Part shown: in pieces, positions 58,982-64,000 of the stretch
How positions within the stretch are numbered: the first letter of the stretch is position 1
Layout of the letters: the number at the start of each line of letters is the position of its first letter
Source of the DNA: Ilyonectria destructans
Lineage: Eukaryota; Ascomycota; Sordariomycetes; Hypocreales; Nectriaceae
DNA: 64,000 bases
Assembly (NCBI GenBank): GCA_020740775.1
Contig: JAHEWK010000004.1
Location: 310,001-374,000, forward strand
Reading direction: 5' to 3'
Made by a program: the position numbers and the translations under genes
Notes under the pieces: model-generated
What the model saw: only the letters and a program-made list of their open reading frames with translations
What the model was told of the DNA's origin: nothing
The model's database searches: none

Positions 58982-61081
58982 TTAGCAAAACGTAAATACT
59001 CTCTCTGCGCACTTGCCAGACCTGAGTAGAGCCAGCGCCTCGCCGTCCATGAATCCCTGGACGTAAGCCTCGCCAACCACTTGCCACATATCCCCTCGCG
59101 GCCGCACGACCAGCGGGACGGAGCATCCATATATGATGCATATCACGTCTCCGACGCGCGTCTGGTCCTGTGGTTTGCCATACATATTGTCTGGCGCCCA
59201 GCCGACGAATCCCCCCCTGGTGAGCATGAGGCGCCGCTCCTTGCACGAACGGTCAAACGCACCGTAGACCTCGTTGTAGTCGGGCTCTTCGGCCTCGGGC
59301 GGGATGTCGTCGTCGAAGTAGCTGTACAGCGGTATATCCCCTACCTTCAGGGTGTCGTTGGCGTCGCGCCAGAGCTCCCACCGGAAGTAATAGCCCTCCT
59401 GCGACGACAGCCATGCCCACCGGCGCCTGGCGAACTGCGGGCTCGCAAGGTCGTAAGTACAGGGCAGGTGTAGCATGGCCGCCGAGTGTCGGTCTTCGGC
59501 TGGCTGGCCACCAGAGACGTGGCCAAGGATCAAGGTCTGGGCGATAGCTGCTGCCGTCTCCGCCATCCCTCCGTAGGCACTCTTCCATCCTTTGGCTTGC
59601 CTGACGGAGCGTTGGCGCCAACCAAAATAGCCGTTCGCTCGAGCTCCAAGTCCGGCGATGGAGTCGAGCACGAAGCCCTCGCACTCAAGTAGCCTGTCTC
59701 CCGGAAAGCTGAAGTTCGGGAACAGGTTGCAGGCAGCGCTGTATATGTCCTCCGGCCGAGGCTCCGGGCCGTCCGTCTTCTGCCACATTCCCCAAAGGGG
59801 AGACTCAACGCGAGAATACCGGAACCTGCCATCCCATTTCCAGTCCGCCGCCCAAGACGGCGTGCCGGTTTTGCCCCATGGGTTGCCCTCCCGCAGCGGC
59901 TCTAGGTTGTTGAAGTGTGTGATGAAGAGCTTCGCGACCGCTTCGAATACCTGCGAGGTTCCCATCGAGTAGTCGTGGACCAGGGTCTGCGTGATCTCGG
60001 GTTCTATCATGCCTAGGAGCGCGAAGACCTTGTCACGATTGTCCCGGCATTCCGACGAACAGGCCATGTCCAGCAGCCGCCGGAGTCCCAGCGATCTGTG
60101 GCCCTCCTCGTCGCGCCTGCTCAGTTTCCAGAGATCTTTGTGCACAAGGTGTAGGCTCAGGGTATGCCAGCCCCCGTACTTCCTGTAGCCACGCCTCCTA
60201 TTTTCTATCTGCAGCAGCTCGTCCTTGACAGTGTACATGTCCCTTCGGAACAACACATCCAGACCCGCGCAGAAAGCCGTCCACCCTATGAGATTGCTGC
60301 CACAGCGGAGGACTGCTGCGGAACCACCGAGGACGACTTCTTGAACAACCCACAGCCGGAGCCAGTATGGCCTCTTCATCAGCTCGTTCAGTCCGTAGAA
60401 GGCCCTCATCCATCGCGACTCCGGATTTGTCGAAAGCTGGTCGGCGAGCTCCCTTTGTTGTGCGGGGGTCATGGTCGAGAACTGAAAGAGAAGACCGAAG
60501 GCCAAGTCACTATCCTCGTCCCCTTCGCCTAGCCACATGATGACAGCCCAGGCGCCGTTATAGATCTCTCTCATCTTGCTTATCTGAGACGCCTTCTCAT
60601 CCGCGTCGTCCTGGTTAATGCAGAGCGCATCAACCCAGAGCTTGTACCTCCCCCGAAAATCGTCTTGCCGCGCGAGTTCCCGAAGCGCACTCTCCAGATT
60701 CCTCGTCACCGACGTGACCTCTCCGTTGAGCACAATATCCCGTCGGTCCCTCGGTGACCCCCACACGTAAGAGAGAGCCGCAAAGTCTCCCCAGGAGAAT
60801 CGGTAGGCGGATGCTGGGGGCACATATCTGCCGACCGCGTCGGAGCCTTCTTCCACGCCATGCCGAGCACCCCACAGCGAGATCTTCTTTCGCTTGGGCT
60901 TGTCCACAACGCTTGTTGAGGCAAGGTGCGCAGAGTACTCGTCACGGATATCTTGCAGCGACACCTTCTCAATCCAGCAGTGCAGAAGGTCAGAAGGAGT
61001 CGGCGAGTTGGTGATAGCGAGGAGTCGGATCTCGTCGCGGTCACTGTCTAGAGGAGAGTAAATAGCCTGCGCGGGTGACAT
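58982..61081 (-). CDS. HET-domain (heterokaryon incompatibility) protein
   Basis: About 699 residues from the ATG at 61081 (MSPAQAIYSPLDSDRDEIRL). The frame is open 40 codons further upstream to 61201, but that stretch looks like leader. The HET domain (PF06985 type) covers roughly residues 95-265. Its three signature blocks are FAALSYVWGSPRDRRDI, KLWVDALCINQDD and ISKMREIYNGAWAVIMWLG. Downstream are typical companion blocks (RRLLDMACSSECRDNRDKVFALLGM) found in many HET proteins. The C-terminal half has many Trp and ends with a WAPDNMYGKPQDQTRVGDVICII region of the same family. HET proteins trigger cell death on fusion of unlike hyphae, though most members are uncharacterised. No intron is needed. 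It stands near NLR-like relics, a common neighbourhood for such genes. Confidence 0.92.
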   Translation of the reverse strand: MSPAQAIYSPLDSDRDEIRLLAITNSPTPSDLLHCWIEKVSLQDIRDEYSAHLASTSVVDKPKRKKISLWGARHGVEEGSDAVGRYVPPASAYRFSWGDFAALSYVWGSPRDRRDIVLNGEVTSVTRNLESALRELARQDDFRGRYKLWVDALCINQDDADEKASQISKMREIYNGAWAVIMWLGEGDEDSDLAFGLLFQFSTMTPAQQRELADQLSTNPESRWMRAFYGLNELMKRPYWLRLWVVQEVVLGGSAAVLRCGSNLIGWTAFCAGLDVLFRRDMYTVKDELLQIENRRRGYRKYGGWHTLSLHLVHKDLWKLSRRDEEGHRSLGLRRLLDMACSSECRDNRDKVFALLGMIEPEITQTLVHDYSMGTSQVFEAVAKLFITHFNNLEPLREGNPWGKTGTPSWAADWKWDGRFRYSRVESPLWGMWQKTDGPEPRPEDIYSAACNLFPNFSFPGDRLLECEGFVLDSIAGLGARANGYFGWRQRSVRQAKGWKSAYGGMAETAAAIAQTLILGHVSGGQPAEDRHSAAMLHLPCTYDLASPQFARRRWAWLSSQEGYYFRWELWRDANDTLKVGDIPLYSYFDDDIPPEAEEPDYNEVYGAFDRSCKERRLMLTRGGFVGWAPDNMYGKPQDQTRVGDVICIIYGCSVPLVVRPRGDMWQVVGEAYVQGFMDGEALALLRSGKCAERVFTFC

Positions 61082-61201
61082 TTTGCTCTGGCTCGGAGCT
61101 TGGAAGCATGAGATAATTGGGACAAATTGATGAGGGCCGGCTCCAAGGGGTGAGATATTCACGCTATCCTGCAACCCGAGAACTAGTACATATAGCTTCA
61201 T

Positions 61202-61816
61202 GCAGAGTGTGCTCTGATGATTGGTTCAATTGAGCCGCTACTCCTGTGGTTATTCAGCTGAGGCAGACACGTAATTCAGGCCGCAGCCATATGCCACTAG
61301 AGACTATCAGGGAGGGAAAAGTGACCAATTACTGATGTTCGCAGACTCTCAGCCTCCGGTGAGGAGTGATAGAGCTGCATTAGTGAACGGTAGACCACTA
61401 GGCGAACACAATGACACTGCCCCCTAGACAGGGCCAGACTGTTCAGTTTCCTTTTGCCGGTGAGCGGGTGAGCGGGCGATAACCTCCTCATCACACTGAT
61501 TTGACTTGTTTTTTAGAGTCAACTTGTGGGATTATCCGTGCATATTCCTTGTCTGGCTCGTCTTTTCTGAACAAGCCACTTCCTCAATTCTGTTAGCTTG
61601 TCCAGCGTTGATGCTCCCAGTTCTCCTGGATTCTTCGACACAGCCCCAGCTTCCGTCCTTCAAACTTTTCATCCACCATAGATTCTCTAAAGAACTATCG
61701 TGACATTCTCGCTAGCAAACAGGCCAAGCGCCGTTTGGCGTAAAAGGCGATGCACTAGTCCTTTGACAAGCTGAGCGAGTCCAAGCCAACTCCATCCATC
61801 TCAACACCGAGCCTAG
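61202..61816. other. Intergenic region
   Basis: About 600 bp between the HET gene (minus) and the STAND relic (plus), presumably promoter sequence of both in the past. I see no gene. Confidence 0.5.
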
Positions 61817-62246
61817 ATGGCCGAAGCTGTGGGCGTTACGGCGGCGGCAGCCCAGTTTTCCGAACTGAGCATTAAAATCATTAAGGCCGTCAAGGCTATC
61901 CACGACAAGCTGACAGATGCGCCTTCTGAGATCCAGGACCGGCTGCACGAGATCGAAGATCTACAAAAGCTCGTTGCCGAAGTCAAGCGTTACCCTGAAC
62001 TACAGAATCCTGATACCACCTCTATTGTGAAAAGTTGTGTCAAGATCGGGCGCTGACCTTGCGTCCCGAGACAAGGATGGCCGAACGCCGCTATCCCGTG
62101 TCTGTTGCCCCCCTGCATATGCGAAGTCGTGTGCAGGTACAGTCATTAAGGCCCAGAATATACCACGGAGAAGGGTACTCTGGCTAAGGCTGGTGGTTCT
62201 TCGTGATCAGAACTTCACCGTTTCTGAGATTCCTGACTCCTGTTAG
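61817..62246 (+). pseudogene. Collapsed STAND / ankyrin protein relic
   Basis: The first 70 residues (MAEAVGVTAAAAQFSELSIK, then HDKLTDAPSEIQDRLHEIEDL) are the N-terminal domain common to fungal STAND/NACHT proteins. Right after VKSC the frame runs to a stop. In the next frame an ankyrin-like stretch begins, GADLASRDKDGRTPLSR, then ends within about 60 codons. In an intact protein several hundred residues of NACHT or winged-helix sequence would lie between. A large internal deletion plus a frameshift explains what is seen. I infer that it is not functional as an NLR; a tiny product of the first frame (79 residues) is still possible. Confidence 0.65.
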
Positions 62247-62401
62247 TCCCTGGCTAGATGTTTCACAGCCCGTTCAATGAACTAACAACCAATGGAAACA
62301 GTCATACAGGAAAGGTCCTGGGAGATCCCAGCGCAAACCGTCGCGAAACGCGTCTCCCTGAATCAGCTGCAGGGAGTATGACCCTTGAAACGCCGTTACA
62401 A

Positions 62402-63700
62402 TCAACTCTCTTGATGAGTGACTTTTTGGGATCCTTCGGGAGTTTCTAGGTAAGAGTTAGCAGACCTTAGGGTATTATCGAGGCAAATGTGAATTGCCAA
62501 AGAAACAGGGTAACGAAGACTTACACCTATTGGCCGGCCGTCGACCAGAAGTGCACCCTCGACAAGGTTGTAAAGGACGTGTTGCTCAATCGCTTCTTCG
62601 CCAGCCGTCGAGCGGCAAGAGATCCAATGCCGTGCTACGAGCTTCACATGGGAGAACACTCTAGCGCAGTCTTCTTGCTCGGGCCACATCTTTCGTAAGC
62701 AGAGGCGGAAAATGTCTGTTTTCGCATGGTGGAGTCAGAAACGAGGCTCGAGAGACGATATGATAGTCTCATGTCCCGAATCACGGCATGCTGGAGAAAT
62801 CAGGGCAATGCCTCTAGCTTGAATACCAAGTTGCGTGGACCATCATGCTGCTCTGAATATAAATTTCCATGAAAGGTCGTTCAGATCCATCGCGCGATAG
62901 GTGAGAGGTGTGAATGCGCGCCTACACAACAGAGAAGCCCACAAGGCGTATTGCTGGAATCGCTGCGCTGTTTCGTCGTCAGTAACCTTGTATGACTCTG
63001 CGCGGAGAAGCTGAAACCAGCGAACGCAGGTGCTCCTGGCTCGCAGAAGAATGAAAGGCGCTTGGTTAGAGACTTGTTCCATCTCACCAGCCCAAGCGAA
63101 GTCAAGCCGCCGCAATGTGAAGGTGATTATGGTTTCCATCAGGTAGGTCTCTCTCCAAACTCGCCGATAGATTGTCTAAGCGATGGAGAAGCTGTTGGTT
63201 GAGCGTTTCGCAAAAGCTTGCATGGCGATAAACCGCGTGAATGAGCCTAAAAGGGCCCTGACATCTCTCAGAGGGACCAGGTTGGAGTGCCATGTGACTC
63301 AGGAGAAGCATGGTAGCCTCATTAGGAAGGTTGAGGTTCGCGGAACCCAGCTCAGTCAGGATTGACAGCCAGCGCCTAGATTTCCCAAAAGCTATCGTCT
63401 AGAAGGCCAGGCACTCATGGACATTGATCCCCCGTGGATATCTGGACGCTGTAGAAATAATCTCGTGCGAAGAAGGGCCATAGATGCTCTTGAACAATGC
63501 GGTGTCCTATAGAATGTTAGAAGGAGGGGTACTCGGGAGATGAAGTTTGACGTGTTGCAAGAAACTGAGGTCTTGCCCGCGACTAGGCCATCTCTTTGAG
63601 CGGCTGTCGTAGTAGGCGAGCTCTAGTCCGTTTGGCTGGCACACATCATCCCACTCGACGGGAAACGATATCCGTGAGTAATGTGTCGCCAGAACTAGGG
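62402..63700 (-). pseudogene. Relic of a giant DUF3638-type gene
   Basis: Minus-strand fragments match, in the correct order, the large fungal proteins of about 3,000 residues annotated as DUF3638/DUF3645 (ubiquitin hydrolase-like). From upstream: SFPVEWDDVCQPNGLELAYY (about 63660), YGPSSHEIISTASRYPRG, ATMLLLSHMALQPGPS (about 63310), WRETYLMETIITF (about 63140), QQYALWASLLCRRAF (about 62950) and LYNLVEGALLVDGRPIG (about 62570). A TAG interrupts the block after NVHECLAF, another stop follows PSNIL (possibly an intron), and a one-base shift separates HRLDNLS from WRETYLM. Upstream parts would lie beyond the right edge. The fragment order and similarity are judged from memory of the family. Confidence 0.6.
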
Positions 63701-64000
63701 TTCACGTTAGCACAGGAACAGATAATGATCGCGCACCATTAGCGGAACTAAATACACCAGGATCGCACAGGCAAGACAGAGGTGGAGACTTGTTAGTACT
63801 TACAGGGTTTGGTAGCAGACGCCAAAGAGCAACTCATTGAGGTGTCGTTGGCGAATTGGCATAAATGCTGGTAGTCCCTCACCCAACATTTCGGCACGGC
63901 CTCATCCTCTGATGATGGGAGAGCCAAGCGGGATATAATTGTCCACGTCACGTCTCGGTAGATGGCTAAACTCTGAGGGCAAGCTAGCTCGAAGATTACA
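63701..64000. other. Right edge, no clear feature
   Basis: 300 bases probably still within or just upstream of the DUF3638-type relic. I could not follow a reading frame through them. Confidence 0.4.

Noticed and set aside
61082..61201. 40-residue N-terminal extension of the HET protein
   Set aside because: It looks like leader sequence, and the downstream Met at 61081 begins a typical HET-protein N terminus. It is kept out of the CDS but not excluded.
1..64000. CRISPR arrays, tRNA or rRNA genes, operons, bacterial promoters
   Set aside because: None seen. The sequence is eukaryotic, with spliced monocistronic genes.

Overview
This window is nuclear DNA of a filamentous ascomycete, most likely a sordariomycete of the Hypocreales type. 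The grounds are short GT-AG introns of 45-75 bp with CTAAT/CTAAC branch sites, two Zn2Cys6 regulators, a HET-domain gene, a STAND/ankyrin relic, a fungal CVNH lectin and a very large fungal nonribosomal peptide synthetase (NRPS). No species can be named from the sequence alone. I see no tRNA, rRNA, CRISPR array or intact transposon.

Layout. 1-5.9 kb: one two-exon hypothetical gene with a 43-residue tandem repeat, an uncertain minus-strand gene, and about 1.9 kb of AT-rich intergenic DNA. 5.9-40.7 kb (minus strand): a single uninterrupted 34.8 kb reading frame for a nine-module NRPS. It has four N-methyltransferase domains (modules 3, 5, 6, 9), a truncated starter condensation domain and a terminal condensation (CT) domain. 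40.7-43.1 kb: its upstream region with a TATA box, a likely 5'UTR intron and a CGG-N8-CCG palindrome. 43.1-49.6 kb: an F-box-like protein, a small CVNH lectin and a six-exon Zn2Cys6 regulator. 49.6-58.0 kb: a compact set that looks catabolic: D-2-hydroxyacid dehydrogenase, HpcH/HpaI aldolase, Zn2Cys6 regulator, ACS-type MFS transporter and Old Yellow Enzyme. 59.0-61.1 kb: a HET-domain protein. 61.8 kb to the right edge: decayed STAND/ankyrin and large DUF3638-type genes.

How it works together. The NRPS is predicted to build a nonapeptide with N-methyl groups at positions 3, 5, 6 and 9 and to release it as a macrocycle through the CT domain. The size and the number of N-methyl groups recall aureobasidin A, but the positions do not match, so this looks like a different product. 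No tailoring enzyme, racemase or epimerase domain lies beside the synthetase. The catabolic set is arranged as two divergent pairs plus a single gene. Both divergent promoters carry the same extended palindrome TCGG-N8-CCGA. The shorter CGG-N8-CCG core also occurs upstream of the Old Yellow Enzyme and of the NRPS, which suggests, but does not prove, a shared Zn2Cys6 regulator.
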